Shown: positions 49,711-63,135 of the stretch, one piece after another
Layout of the letters: every line of letters starts with the position of its first letter
Position numbering within the stretch: position 1 is the first letter of the stretch
Assembly: GCA_013399855.1 (NCBI GenBank)
Contig: VXAY01005883.1
Location: 147,356-211,355 of the forward strand
Reading direction: 5' to 3'
DNA: 64,000 nt
From: Oxyruncus cristatus
Lineage: Eukaryota > Chordata > Aves > Passeriformes > Cotingidae
Position numbers and translations under genes: made by a program
Notes under the pieces: generated by a model
Told to the model about the DNA's origin: nothing
The model's database searches: none
The model's input: only the letters and a program-made list of their open reading frames with translations

Positions 49711-51949
49711 AGGAGAGCACTTCCACTGTGCTCAAGTACTACGAAGACTGAGAGAAACAGTGTGAAATTACTGCGCTTAAATTTGCTTCTTTATTTAAAA
49801 TAAGGTCGTTTCTGTATACGTGTACCAATCTCTGCCGCTCCAGGAGGATCTGCACTCACCAGCAGAAACCTAGACCAGTCCTTGCTGAAAGAATGCCTTT
49901 TTACCCACAGATCTAGGAATACGGGTATGCCCAAGTAGGGAATTTTGTTTCCCAGACTGTTCCTGTATCCAACTGCAACCTGTTTATTTTGACCTCAGTT
50001 CTTAGAAACTGTTGATGCCACAGTAGAAATATGCTGTGTGTTCCAACAGGCAACAAACAGTCCTAATGACAGCACACTCCATCTGTGCTGCCAGAGCACA
50101 CAAGCTCAGCCTATAGCTCGGATCCGCTCCCGGGTGTGCAGGGCCCAACCTGCGCCGAGCCCGTGCTGCGCGGGACATCCTGGCACGGCACAGCCCCCCA
50201 GCAGGCCTCTGCAGGGAGCCCGGGGCAGCCAGGGAACACACCGGCACCGCTTGCATTCTCCCCTCCCTGAGCAGGAGAAAAACCAAGCTTTTGGCTTCTT
50301 TTAAACGTTTCCAAACTACAACATAAAGAAAGCTGACTCAGAAAGTGCCCCGTGCTCTCCAAAGGTAGGAGTTAAAGTGTGCAGAACATATGGCACGATT
50401 TACTGCCCTCTAACACACTGCATCCAAGGGAATTTTCCATCAGCCTCGGACTCTGCAAAGGTACATTACAGAAAAATGCATGTGAGGATCCTTTAGTTTC
50501 TCTTGCATCTTCTCTTCTTATATGATGCAGCTGTGGAGCAACACCCACTGGTATTGGTAGCATGGAACTGCGATCCTTCGCTGTTACTGAGGTCTGGTAC
50601 CAATTACCATGGATTTAGAGGCACTATATAAAAGACAGGGCAGATTTGTTTCTAAATTTGTATCTTGATTAAACTGTCAGGCTATAGCACAAATGCAGAG
50701 CTTACCAGACTTTAAAATCCTACTACAATAAATTATCCAAGAAGTGCAGTACAATTTAAAAATGCTTATAAATGGATCAATACTGTGCATTATGGTTAGA
50801 TTTTACATTTGTCATGCCACATTAAATAGAATAGAAGCAGCATTTTATATTAAAACTGTAAATTCTGTGTGTTCCGAATAAAAACTGTACGTGAGGAGAG
50901 ACTGCGAAGCGGGATTTTAAAAAACAGTGAGGTGGCCAACAGAATAACAACTGCAATATTATTTTCAGCATTATTTTCAAAATTATTTTAACTGTATTTT
51001 GGTACACAAAAAATCAAGTATGAAAGGCCCAAACTCTCTTGGCAGGAACACACATGCAAACTCTCATAGGTCAGATTAGTGTTTTTCAGCATTTACCCCC
51101 GTAAACAAAGCAGAGTTTGGTCTCAACCTGTTAAAGCAAAGTCACTTCTCCCAAAATAGCTCCAGTGATACTGAACATATTTTAACTATCCAGAATTTCA
51201 GCATCTAGGATTAGTGCTGTAAACACACACAGACATTGTGCTCTAATGAAAGAAAAAGTTAACACAAATACGGTCCAGCAAAAGTGAGATCAGCTGTGCA
51301 GGTCTTCCAAAAAGTAGTTTAGGAATTAGACTGCCACTATTAAAGCTACTGCAGTTATTGAACTACGGCATTTAAAACTGTCACGGTATACTGAACCGTT
51401 CTGCATAAAGCAAGTAATTACAAAAAAAATAGATCAGTTTTCCATCATGATTACGAGCCACTGTTGTTCCTAAAGCTGCTGCTTTTAAAACCGGTGTTCT
51501 CGTATGTTCTAACACAAACTTTCTAGCTTGCTTTTTCATGGTACCCATGTAAAGAAAATTAATCGTCATGCAACCTTCCAGAGAGAGATATGATGAAAGT
51601 ACTACATAGTGAAGTTCAGGCATATTTTTATATCCTCAAAAGAGGGTAATTGATCCTTCCCTCTCCCCAGCTTCAAATGTGGAACTTGGCTGCTATGGAT
51701 TCTTTCCCACACAAATCAAGCCTTAGCTCTTTCGAATTGAAACAATATGGGATGATTATTGTGGGAAATTTTTTACTGTTACTGTAATTTAAAACTTTCT
51801 GTACCCAATTTTGCATTTTCTATAAATCAAAAACCCATTTCACTTAGGGCTACAATTAAACAGAGGAAATCAAAGACTAACTTCTAAGCAAGTCTTGCTA
51901 TTAATCACAGGATGAACTAGTAATACAACTACTCGTGCCTCAGTTCCTT
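49711..51949. other. Non-coding DNA, small GC-rich patch at 50100-50240
   Basis: AT-rich except for a short CpG-containing patch at about 50110-50235. Frames under about 95 codons. Nothing recognised. Confidence 0.55.
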
Positions 51950-52320
51950 TCTGCCCACGTTTCCATCCAAAGCTCTGGCTCTTCCGAGGAGAACCGTGCC
52001 GAAGGGCCAGCGAGCCGAGGGCCAGCCCGGGCGGCCCGTGGGCTCCAGCCCGGCTCCGATGTAGCAGCAGCAGCGCGCCCATTCCACGAGCGGCCCCGCG
52101 GCACGGCCCGGCTGCCGCAGACACAGCGCGGGGGCCCACGCTGCCGCCCCCCGGGCCAGGCCACCTGCCTGCTCCGGGGCAGCCACGGCCAAGGCCTCGC
52201 CTCCGCCAGCCCAAAGCCCGCTCTGCTCCCCTGAAACGCAGCACTGCCACGGCAGCGGATGGCAGCATCCACGCCGACATTCAAAACGTGACGGGGAGAC
52301 GCAAAAATGGAAAGAGGGGC
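51950..52320. promoter_or_regulatory. CpG island
   Basis: Strongly CpG-dense, sharply bounded by AT-rich DNA on both sides. Overlapping frames of 99 (plus) and 131 to 147 codons (minus) follow from composition. No TATA box or recognisable exon was found. Probably an unannotated promoter or enhancer, or an orphan island. Confidence 0.45.
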
Positions 52321-53143
52321 GCAAAATGAAACTGTGTGGAATATGTAAATGTAGGGCTTCTGCTTTTTCAAACTGGAAGTCAAAATGATGTATTTTTATT
52401 TTCTCAAAAGAAAAAATGCATCTTGATTGCTAGACAAAATAAAATATGAACTCCCAAATCAACGGAAACATGTTTCACCCAGCTGTCTTTATTTTTTTTC
52501 CTCTGTCTCTGTTTCTCAGAGAAGATTTCTTATGTCATTTCATTTTTTTCATATCTTTAGGGAGACGCTTAATGCCTCATGGTGCCAGTCTTTGTAAAAA
52601 TCCTACAGAGGTACAAGTCACTGCATTATTTGCAGCAGTACATCTACAGTAAGAACAAGTGATAATACTAACTTGTTCGTGAAATACATGCTGAAGATAA
52701 AAATTGGCTTCCAGTTAAAACACAGTCTGAAATTTATACATTCCATGTTAAAGAGGAACCTTTTACTGATTGCAAAGTAAGATTAAAATGTACCTTGTAA
52801 AAATTTCCATTTTTTTAAAAATAAGCTGTTTTTAAAAAAGAAAACACCTGTGACAAGTTTGGGAAGTTACTGGGTTTCCTACAAAAAACAAAAAATCTTC
52901 CCAACACTGACTTACTACTCAAATACCGTGATTCAATAAAAGACAAATGGAAAAGTTTTCACCTCTGAGAAGAACTAGATTTAAAAATTAGATTTAAAGA
53001 TTTAAAAATTAAATGACTTACTGAGACTATAGATTGAAACAATGTTTTACTACTGATTTTCTTCCTAAGGAAGATTTCTCATGTACCTGCAACTCTCATT
53101 CTCTCTGACAATGAACTCCTGGAGCAATCAACACCTCTGTTTC
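52321..53143. other. AT-rich non-coding DNA
   Basis: Contains an A/T inverted repeat (T6A5 at 52811-52821 and T5A6 at 52829-52839 around TAAGCTG) and near-tandem copies of AGATTTAAAAATTA at about 52977-53012. Nothing else recognised. Confidence 0.6.
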
Positions 53144-53794
53144 TCAAAAAGTACACCGAGACCTTGTCAGTCCAGCTGTGGCACAAGGAGCTCCAGGAAC
53201 CTGCTCACCCTTTTGAACGCCCCTTTCCCTGAGGGGACAGGGGAACTCAGTCCAGCTTCCTCCAAGCTGCCCATCAGCCAAAAGCAGGCTCTGACCACCC
53301 AGCAAAACAATGCCTGCAAACACAGCTCTGCCTGCCAAGAATTTTGGAAAGACTGGATGTGAACTGACGTACAGAGTAAGGAAAGAAAAAGGGAGGAAAA
53401 CCCAAAAATCAGACAGAAGTTTGGAAGGCTTTGCAAACAGCATGAAGGAAACTGGAGCACTCACTTCATGCAGATAGCTCCAAAGCCCGCCCAGCTCACA
53501 GTCCGAGCTGGAACACCTGAACCTTCTCTTTGTGCGCTCAGGTTTATCACGTTCACTTCTCCCATCTGAGCTCAGCCTATACTGCACACGGGGAGAGGAA
53601 CTGCCTGCCCCAGCCAGCCTACATCCCTGTTGGTGCTCGGGACATCCACGTGCAGCTGGGCCTGCAAGTGGGATTCCAGGAGCCCTGATCACTAAAAGCA
53701 CTCCTGAGCCAGTTGCAGATGCTGAAAGAGGTGGAGGCAGCAGAACTGACTCAGGCCCGGCAGCACTCACCCAAAGACTGTCAGAACCGTTCAT
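53144..53794 (-). other. Longest ATG-started minus-strand frame (216 codons), unassigned
   Basis: Opens with a true ATG at 53792-53794 and runs to a stop at 53144. The middle (about residues 125-175) is hydrophobic enough to suggest one or two membrane segments, preceded by a basic stretch (RSERDKPERTKRRFRC). No family is recognisable. Plus-strand frames overlap it, and a donor-like GTGAGT sits just upstream of the ATG and another within the frame. In a GC-balanced region a frame of this length can arise by chance. Confidence 0.12.
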
Positions 53795-56700
53795 AATCAG
53801 GCTAAAAAGTTGGGCAGAGGATTACCAGGAAACACTTCAGAAAGCTGTCTGCAGGAGTCCTGTAGTTCCACTTTTGGCTCGAAGCACTGGTTTCCCACAC
53901 AGGCCTGAGCAGCTGCGGATGCGGGGAGAGGGGATGCAGTGGTAGGAGGGGAGAGGATATGGAAGCAACACACATTGTAACTACCACTGGCTGCAAAAGT
54001 CAGTTCCATGCATAAGCATCTGCAGGATTTGATTGTCACGGGCACATTCATTAAAAAGGTGAGGAAAACTAAAGCCCAGCAGCTTCTCCAATATTCCTTA
54101 AGCACACGGGCCCACTCAAGTGCCCACGGGGTGGATGCAGTGCGGTTCCCCGTGCTCGGCCCAACGCCACGCACCACGTGTGCGTCTGGGGCAGCCGGGA
54201 CAAGGACCACTGTGCACAGGGTGACTGGGAACACCCGCTCCCCTGAGCCCACGGCAACGTGCTGCAAGGTCAGTGGGCACGAGCCTGCCTGGCTCCTAGG
54301 ACAAAAGAAACAAATCCTAAACGCAACTCCATTCAGGCAAGCAGTAAGGTAAAAGAATGGAATTGTCAGAGAGAAAAAAAAAAAAAAGAGCCCGCAAACA
54401 AAAGATTTAAAATATGCTTCTGTCTTTATTTTTTAAAGCTCTTGCCCAGCTTTCTACTCTGCAGGGAGCACATAAAGTGTTATGATTTGTAAGTTTTAGT
54501 TTTCATAGTCATTGTTTAGTATTCAGTAAAGGGGAGAGTTTGGTTTTGTTTTTTTTTTAGTCAACGATGTAACAACTTCCCCATATAATCTAAAGATGCT
54601 ATTAACATATTGGATTTTAATTACTTGCACAGCACTATCCTAAACTGCAAGGACACCACACCAGGCAATTTCACAGTATCTTTCTCTTCAGCTGTTCTGA
54701 TCAGACCTGGACTCTGACTTGGGGTATTACCCACACAGATGCTGAGTGTGTTGCAATCTCTCCTATTACTTATGAATGCATAAAATTTACAAGATGGTGG
54801 TGATGAAAGAAACCTCACAGCAGGTAAGACAGAAAGCACATAACCTTTCCACTTAGGGAAAGAATACTACCGAATTCTGGGAGCAAGGAGTCACCTCCTA
54901 CAGCTACGAGTGGAGGTCTCTGTTCAAAGGCAGGCAAGGACTGGAAAGCAGCTGCGACCCAGAGCTAGACTGGGAGATGCCCCCTGTGCAAAGCAATGTT
55001 GAACCCCTGCAGTTCTGCAGGCACTGCTCGTCAGAGCAGCCCACACCTCTCCCCTCCCAGCTCTGTGTTCTCTGCTGTGCACGCTTGATTCACACGGCCA
55101 TTTCTCACAGCAGAAATCTCGGGGGGAGACATTAATAACCAGTTACCTCCAACTTACAAGGGGAGGTGCTGAGGCACCGAAGGAGGAGGAAAGGAAGAAG
55201 CTCTTACTATTACACCCAAAGCTGAGTGTAAAAGAATCGCCTGACTTCTCACTAACTTTTCCAGACCAGGGCACCACAACTCCCACCTACATATGCTTCA
55301 TCAAGGCCTAATTTCTGGACAATAGGATGTCTAGATGCGTATCTTACAACTTAAAGGATATTAAAGGACAGAAGAAGGACTAGAAAAACTCTCCAATCAA
55401 AATCATCTGCAGTCTCAAAAGTGTAAACCCCACTGATTTTGATGGCACAGTAGAAATTACTCTTTGTACCCATTATTTCACCCAGTGGCTCCCGGTACAT
55501 GAGGGACAGAAAAAAGCTGCAGGCTGTCTGAAGTGGTTTGAGTGGGACTTAAACACCATGTAGGCCTTGCACTGGTCATCTGCACTCCGTGAAGAATGGC
55601 TTTACTTTCATTAATTGCCGTTAGAAGCAATACCCACCAGACAGCCAGTGGTCACCTGGAGAAACCTTTTCGTCCTGAGCGCTCAGCTCTCTGGAATAGA
55701 GTCTGCAAGTACATCGCCAAAGTGATTTTTCACTTTCAGGCTGGATCTCTTGATATTAATTGAATTGTCAGAGTTTTCTATTTGTTCTTCCACTATTTGC
55801 AACTTAGAACTAATATACACAGCTAAGGCGTAGCCCTGGTTTTTCACAGATTAATCTTCAGGAGAGCTTTTTAGCATTTCCCGCCAAACCCTAATTACTC
55901 TTCAATGCAGCATTTTAGGTTCAATTGTACCTCGGGAGGAACAGGCCGGTGACAAGAAAAGTTACCAAACGCAGAGACTGGATACAGGCGCCCTCAGCCC
56001 CTTCCCCAGGGGAAGTCCAACCCCCCAGCAGGCACGTGTGGGCCCTTTTGCCCATTCCACTCAGCAGGCATCGAAAGTTAAAAGGCTTGCAGCAATTATT
56101 TCCACAATAATGGAATTTTAGTGCTTCTGCGTCCAGCCCAGAACCTTATATGGGTACAAAACAGTCGTATCTAACTGACAGTGTAAAGAAATCTATTTTG
56201 GGAAGAGAATTATACTCATACTTCGAGTTCCTTGGAAGTTGGTAAAACTGATGGCCGGATGTGGCCCTGGGTGCCGCAGGAACGTCCCCAGCAGGGCCAC
56301 GTGTGCACACGGACGTGCAGGACCTTCCTTCCGTCCTCCCAGAGCTCCAGCTCTGCTGTGCCCGCTCCTCACTGCCACACCGGCCTGCTCTGCAAAGCAG
56401 GTACAAACACCCTCCAGCTGTCTCTCTCCCACATCAGCACTCCCCTTCTCGGCGCTCCAGGCCACCTTGTTCCCAGGTGCTATTCCTTGGCTGCCTCCCT
56501 TAAGCAACACGGTTCAGTTTTGACTCCTGAAAGCACTTGGGGGGAAAAAAATGCAAGCACCTGATGGATACCGTTTTTATCCTGCTAAATACCACCTCCA
56601 AAAGCAATTTCTCTGTTATAGAGAAGAAAATAATTGCTACTCTAAGTCAAGTGCTAAATAGCATCCTAAACGTCTACATGTGAATATTATATATTCAACT

Positions 56701-58649
56701 ACATTTTATTTACACCAAATAGGAGTGTACCCATACAAAAAATACTCAGATCTCATCTGTGGAACACGTACGTATATATATAGTACAGTGGGTTATACTT
56801 TAAATGAAATAATTTTATAGAGACATTCAGAAGGCACTAAGAAGACAGTAGAAATAATTGTTTTAGTATAATTTAAAATGTAAACGTCATGTAATATGTA
56901 ATTTAAATGTAAATCTGCACCTTAAACCTTCAATCCATCAATGTAAATCTCCATTTAAGAAACAAAATTTCCATGTGATCATGCTAATTCCTCCTTCTAT
57001 AATAATTATAGAATGAGAAACGTATAACCTTCAATTAAAACTAGTAACTAACTATCCTTACAACAGACTGAGTAGGAAAACTGTTTTTAGAAAACGGTTA
57101 CTAATAAAAATAGATTTTAAAATGTTAATTATTGATTCACATAGTAACTAAGCAATCAAAAGAACCCTATATTTCACACTGCATTAAACCCAAAACTAAA
57201 GCCCATGATGAACCCCTGCAGCAAAATTTCTATGTGCAAGGCCTTTGGGCCTGTAACAGAGTTTCCATCCATTTTGGCATAATGTGATCAATTCCTGCTC
57301 TGCACCCTGCAAGTCCAGAGTGCATGCTGGAGGAGGAAGAATTCTGATGCTGCATCCCTTAAAACCAGAAAGCAGGACTCTGACACTGCTTGGGTCAGCC
57401 TGGACAAAGCCAGAAGGCACCAAAGCTCACTGCCCCAGCCCACAGGCCGTGCTCCATGTTGCATTTTCTAAATGCACTTTCAGAGCCATTCAAGTTCAGG
57501 CTTCCTGCATCAGGTTTTAAATCACTGTTACTTTGGTTTGAGAGTACAATCCAAAACCCTCTGATATCTGTGGGAGACTTTCCACCAACTCAGGACTGGA
57601 TATACTATTTTGTTTCCTATAGACAAGTAAGACAATACATCTCATCTGCCAAAGGTAACAAAAGTATCATGAGAACTACCCTTTCTTAAAAAAAATCTGC
57701 AACCAGAGAGAAAATAAATATTAAGAAAAAGACATTTATCAAAGAAGAAAATCTTTTGAAAATAATACTTGCTGTATATATAAATGTAGAAGCAAATACA
57801 CCAGAACTCTTTGTGAATGGGTGGCAAAACAAATACAGCGATTAAAATCTCACGGATGCAACAAAACAGCCTTCCTACCCTTCTGCACACTGCATTCCAG
57901 TGAAAAGCAAGAGCAGCTCTGAAAAGACTGCCAATGCATTTAAAAGTTCACGTCAAAGCTTTGTGTTCACCAGCTCAGGGCGGCCTGAACTGCAACAACT
58001 GTCCATCCCAAACAGTGGCAATATTTGTAGCTGCTTCACGATTCCCACGTCTTGCAGATGACAATGTGAGTGAACTCTCTCCCAGAGCAACCCCTCCTCG
58101 CTCCCCTTTCTCCCTGCAGTCCCTCAGAGCAGTCCCTGGGTCGGAGGCTCAGCAGGAGCACCATAACCAGCCCCCTCCTGTCAGAGCAATCACCTCTGCC
58201 TACCAGGGCTGGCAACCACAACAACACTCACGTATTTCTCTCAGCTACTCAGTGCCTCCCCCTGTCCCTCCAGCATTAAAATGAGTAGACCTGAAGGTGC
58301 TGCTTCTCGTTTTATAGCTCCTGAGATCAACTGCTTGCAGCATATTTTCCAGTTTTTGAAATTACCTAAAACAAGGAAAAAAATAGAGGGAAAAGAAAGA
58401 AAACAAGACTAGTTTCAAGTAGTGCTATTTTTTTCTGATTTGGCGCTCTAAAAATATTTGTATCTGTAATTATAAAACCACGTGAACTCTTATTATTGAA
58501 ATTGAAGCTGCCTTCTCCTTCTGGAAATGTCTGCTTACTTTGACAAAAGAACTTCAGGAGCTGAATGAATGCCACAGCAAACATATCTATATGCAGGTTT
58601 CTCAGTACATGGGCAACATGCTAAGTGCCCCTCAGACTTAAAGTGTGGC
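53795..58649. other. Non-coding DNA, nothing recognised
   Basis: Mixed. GC-rich patches lie at about 54090-54260 and 56250-56500, with overlapping frames up to 156 codons on both strands. A very AT-rich stretch lies at 56570-57180. An A14-type run is at about 54372-54385. No CR1, LTR or RNA gene recognised. Confidence 0.5.
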
Positions 58650-58975
58650 AAAATACCAGTCAGCAATTCAAATGCAATCAATCATAGGCTGTAGAAAATG
58701 ATGACTTAATTAATATTTGATAAAGGTATATTGGTTATTATAATAATAAATTCATTTTTCCTTCGCTCCTCTTTCTTACCCTTTGCAAAATATTCTACGG
58801 GTATGCAAAGCAATTTACTTTTCTATTTGTGCTTTAACAAGTTTGAAAAGAGCAAATCACTTTGAAACTCCAGAGAGATTGGACAGGAGCTAAATGTTTT
58901 CCTTGGCAGATAACAGGATACGATGGTTGAGGTTAATTTAAACTTGCGTGCGTAAAAATAAATAGGCAGTACACT
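58650..58975. promoter_or_regulatory. Candidate conserved regulatory element
   Basis: AT-rich yet complex, without repeat signature. Holds TTAATTAA (58706-58713), CAATCAATCAT-type PBX/homeodomain words, and TTGATAAAGG. All frames are very short. Enhancer-like texture; conservation untested. Confidence 0.22.
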
Positions 58976-60299
58976 GCCATCTCAAATCTATAGACTCCTC
59001 CCAAAAAGACTCCCCTAATTTAAATAAAGAATGCATAAGGTAATGCACCAGCTAGACACCAAACATTGACCCAACATTCCCTCTTTTTTATTCATAGAAC
59101 TCACATTTGGAGCACCAGTGAGAGGAAGCTTTTTGCAGCCTCCTCCCCTCCTCCCCCCCCCACCAGCTTTTTGCTTAAAGCAAAACAACACAACCTTATC
59201 CATGCTTAGATGTGTGTTTTGGAGCATCCTGCCTGGACAATTTTTATGAGTTTGGAAAAGTTTTGTGCAAGACCCTGAAAATCACCATAGCAGTCAGATC
59301 ATCATTGCAAACTATGATGTACATAGGCTTAATCCAAATCCCATTTGAAGGCAGTAGAAAAACCCCTGTCACCTTCAGAGGCCTTTGGATCAGATCCTTT
59401 GTTGCCAGAGGTATAGAATAACAAATTTCAAATGTATGCAAGAGTGAACAGTATACAACTACTAAATAAATGGTCACACTCATCTGTGAAAAAAAGACAG
59501 GTTTTACAATGGGCCACTCAAAATGAGGAGATCTTATATTTCACAGTACATATTTTTTAAAAAGAGGTTGCAAAAGGCCCGATCCTCAGCATTTTACTAC
59601 TAAATATCCATCTACAAATGAAGGCATCCCAAACTGAATTATGTGCTATTTTGGAGAACGTAAGGCAAGTACAATGAAATCCTGGAGATTTAAAATATCC
59701 TGTGTGAGCACAGAGGACAAATCTCTGCACCATTCCTAAGGAAACCATGAGCTGGTTTGCTCGCCAGTGAGAAGTTACAGGCCAGATCTCTCCGCGATTT
59801 CACAATGTGCACAGGGACCGTGTTAGGGAGTATCTGGTAGAGGGGGATTGCTCCAAAGCCCCTCAAACCCAACAGAATTCAGCCTGTTGCAAATCAGGTA
59901 CGGGGTCAAACATACAAACAAGTACAGATTTGCACAACCAGTACAGCTGACAGTGGGATAAGCTCAGGACTCACAAAAAGCGCACGTACACTTGAAAACA
60001 TCTACCCATCCATTTTCCACATACTGGGCTCACGCTGCCGAGCAATGTCTATTGTGCTGGCTACAGCGATTCCTACTTTCTGTCTCCTGGCTGTACCACT
60101 GAGTCCAGCTAGCTGCACGCCTCCGAACACACGAGCACTTATCTCTGTGAAGATCAGACATGCTTTCGGGCATGCAGGCTGTGCCAACACCCATGGAGCT
60201 ACCAAGGGACACGCTCTACCCTCTGTCTTATTTGGGAAACAAAGACGTGCAATCGTATCTCTAAATTATTTCCCACCCTCGGACTGGTACAGGCACCAT
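58976..60299. other. Non-coding DNA, nothing recognised
   Basis: Contains the pyrimidine tract at 59139-59163 (separate entry). Otherwise unique-looking with short frames. Confidence 0.55.
59139..59163. repeat. C-rich polypyrimidine tract
   Basis: About 25 bp of C with a few T and no purine until ACC. The complementary strand has several GG/GGG runs and could form a G-quadruplex or triplex. Confidence 0.85.
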
Positions 60300-60660
60300 A
60301 AATCCAAATGGGAACTGTCTGGCAGCGGGGCTTTGTTGTGCATCCTGGACCTGCCCGAGCACCAGCCCTGTGGGGGGAGGAGGGAGGGCTGATTACAGCA
60401 CCTGCTTCAAGCTGTGGGCGAGCGCTGCAGTTGGGAGGAAAATGCCTCATTAGAGTGTGTTTCCACGTTCCTGAGGGAAGGGGTCGGCTCACAGGCCTGC
60501 CCTGCCCTGCGTGCCCGTGCGCACGGCAGAGCCGGCGATCCAAGGCCCTGCCGAGGCTGTGGGGCCACGGCAATGTGTGGCACCCGGGCCGAGGCCCGGC
60601 GCAGCACAGAACCCCTCCTGCTTGCAGGGGAGCTGCTGAAGAGCTCAGTGGATGGGAATT
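60300..60660. promoter_or_regulatory. GC-rich, CpG-containing block
   Basis: CpG density rises at about 60490-60605. Two plus-strand frames (182 and 148 codons, from 60308 and 60414) and one minus frame (158) overlap, none with a recognisable domain. The plus frames start at ATG but decay into ordinary AT-rich sequence after about 60660. A weak orphan island is the simplest reading. Confidence 0.3.
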
Positions 60661-60979
60661 ACACAACCCACCCAAAAAGAAGGTTTATTTCTTTTTCAAA
60701 ACAAAACTGGATAATAATAAGGCATTCCTTTCACTCCTCCTCTTATCTCTCCTTCGCTGCTATAAAATGTTTATGGATACTTGGCACGCACTTGGAGAAG
60801 ACAGAGCTGTACCCACACAGCACACAAAATACAACCCAGCCTCACAGTTCTATTGATTGACTATGTTCTAGGAAGATGAGAACCCAGGATGGCACCCACA
60901 GTGTACCTGAAGGTGCTAACTCCAGCTCCATTCCCTTTCTCCTCTCCACCTCCTCCCTCTTCCCTCTCCTTTACCCATA
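60661..60979. other. Non-coding DNA, nothing recognised
   Basis: Ordinary sequence between two GC-rich blocks, with a pyrimidine-rich stretch at about 60933-60975. Confidence 0.5.
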
Positions 60980-61240
60980 ACAAAACCCCTCTCACCCTGC
61001 TCCAGACCCGGCAGTGTGCACCCGACAGAACTGCAGTGCATTTTAAAAAGTTTCGGCAGACGCCCCACTTGCCATGCCTGCCAGCCAGGATGCCATGGCA
61101 GCCCTCCTGCCTGGGCCGTGGCCCCGCTCCCCCGGCATCGCCCCTGCGCCGCGCACGGAGCACGGCACTCCTCCCAGGCCTGGAACACATGGACCTTGCC
61201 CTCGTGTTCCCCGCCTCACTGTCACTCGGTAAAAGACAGA
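60980..61240. promoter_or_regulatory. GC-rich, CpG-containing block
   Basis: GC-rich with CpGs concentrated at about 61115-61165. Frames of 84 to 163 codons on both strands. No domain or core promoter word recognised. Confidence 0.3.
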
Positions 61241-63135
61241 TTTTTAGTCAAGATAGGTGGGAGGGTATGAATGGACCATTCACTTATCACCAACACCCAA
61301 AATATCCTTTTGGAGGACACATATCCATTTGGAGGATGAGGGAAACAGACGAAGCTGGGAGTAAAACCGGTGCATCTTAGATTATTTTCACTGTTTCCCT
61401 CAATTATTATCTGAAAACGTGCAAGACTTCCTCCTAGCCAGCTATTAAAAAAATTTATATTTTAATTAAGCAAAGTATCGTCTATTCTTCTAATTTTTCA
61501 TTCCATGTACCACACATTTTGTACGAGAATCTTGGCAGTGCAACACAAAACACTTTCAAAATGTAAATGCTCCAGCTCACGTGCATAATTCCTGAAGGCA
61601 TTCGTCTGAGGGGTTGACTAGTTCTATCTACAGTTGCGTTTCAAGTTACAGACTAAAAATAATTTTCATTTTGAAACCTGGAAATCACCAATCTAACGAA
61701 CAGATTTTAATCCCTCTTCAATTAACATGCACATGGTCCTTCCGCATTGCTATGTTCATTTTCAGCATGCTTAGAGAAATCCTCCCCGCGAAATGAACCA
61801 GGCAATTCTGCTCATTTTATGTTTAGAGACATCATTTCCAGCAAGCCACTACAAAATAATGAACTAATACACCAGAAGCAATTTTGTATTCCTTTAACTG
61901 CTAGTCCTCAGCAACAAAACAGCCCCCCAAGTATCACAACCTGAGGACTAAAAAAAAAAACCTCTTTAGATGAACGGCATCATTAGGAGCAGTACCACCG
62001 AGTACTCTTAAATTTCTCAGTGAGTAGCGTTCAGCAGTTTATGATTTTGTAACGACTGCGAGTTAAAACCCTCAACTAATATTGTATCTGCATTGTACTG
62101 TGTAGCTACTACAGGCCTCTAAAAACTACTTCAAAGAAATTAATTTTAGCTATCACCAAGCCATATGCTTCTAAATTCCTTTCTTAATCTACACAGTTCA
62201 CTAAAACATTCTCCAGCTACTTTTGGAGTGATCGGCCAATAAATACTGTTTTACTACTTACAGTTATGAGTTGTATTTCAGTTTATGTTGCCATAAAACA
62301 CTTCTAATGCAAAGCTAATACGGAGATGATTTTAATACAATGCTGTCAATAGCCTGAATTTAAAACCATTTGTGCATAAGCACTAGGTATTCCCCAATTA
62401 TTTGGGGGGGGGTTCTTTGTTTGTTTGTTTTGCGGACAAACCCCCCAAATTTATTTGCATTTGTTCAGTTATTTACTTTAAGTCCTAGACATAAATAAAA
62501 TTAAAAGATTAAAATATTTTACAGAGGTGTCCCATTTTTTTCCAGTGTAGAAAAAACATTTTATTTTAGAAACACATACAAAAGGAATAGATTCCTCGTA
62601 AAGTGTCTTTAAAATATATTCATTTCCAGATACTTTAATTCGTTTATGGACTTGTCTATATAAAGAATTCAAACTAAGTATTATCACAGGTCTGGCAATT
62701 TCATAGTAGTAATAAATCTGAAGCGTTTAACCATCTGTCAAATTGTGCCTAACTCAGAACATCTATGTCCACATGCCACTTTGGTCTATAAATATTAGAA
62801 TAATGCCATTTAAGTGTTCTACTTAAAATAAATTCCTTCATTAACACCCGAAGAGAAAGAGAGTGGGAGTGTGCATGAGCATGTGCCCGTGCGCGCATGT
62901 AGAAGATAAAAAGAATATACACTTACGGCACTTAGGGACCTCTAAAGGCCTTGAAAAATAGTTTTTAAAAATCTATTATAACGATGGCAATTATAAACTG
63001 ATCCCTAACAATTCCAGGCATGAGAAAATACAAATATGAACCCTGAAAATACTTATGTTTAAATTCCCGTTGCTAGGAAAATCAGGAAGCACAACTGTGA
63101 TGAGATACCATGACTGAAGATCATCACACAGTTAC
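61241..63135. other. AT-rich non-coding DNA
   Basis: Unique-looking and complex, with G9 at 62404-62412 followed by (TTTG)n at about 62414-62431. An alternating purine-pyrimidine stretch of GTGTGCATGAGCATGTG and GTGCGCGCATG type lies at about 62869-62900. Short frames only. Several parts have enhancer-like texture but no strong motif cluster. Confidence 0.5.

Noticed and set aside
52811..52839. A/T inverted repeat
   Set aside because: Homopolymer-based arms in AT-rich DNA are expected by chance.
60308..60860. 182- and 148-codon plus frames
   Set aside because: Overlapping frames on both strands in a GC-rich patch with no domain; composition explains them.
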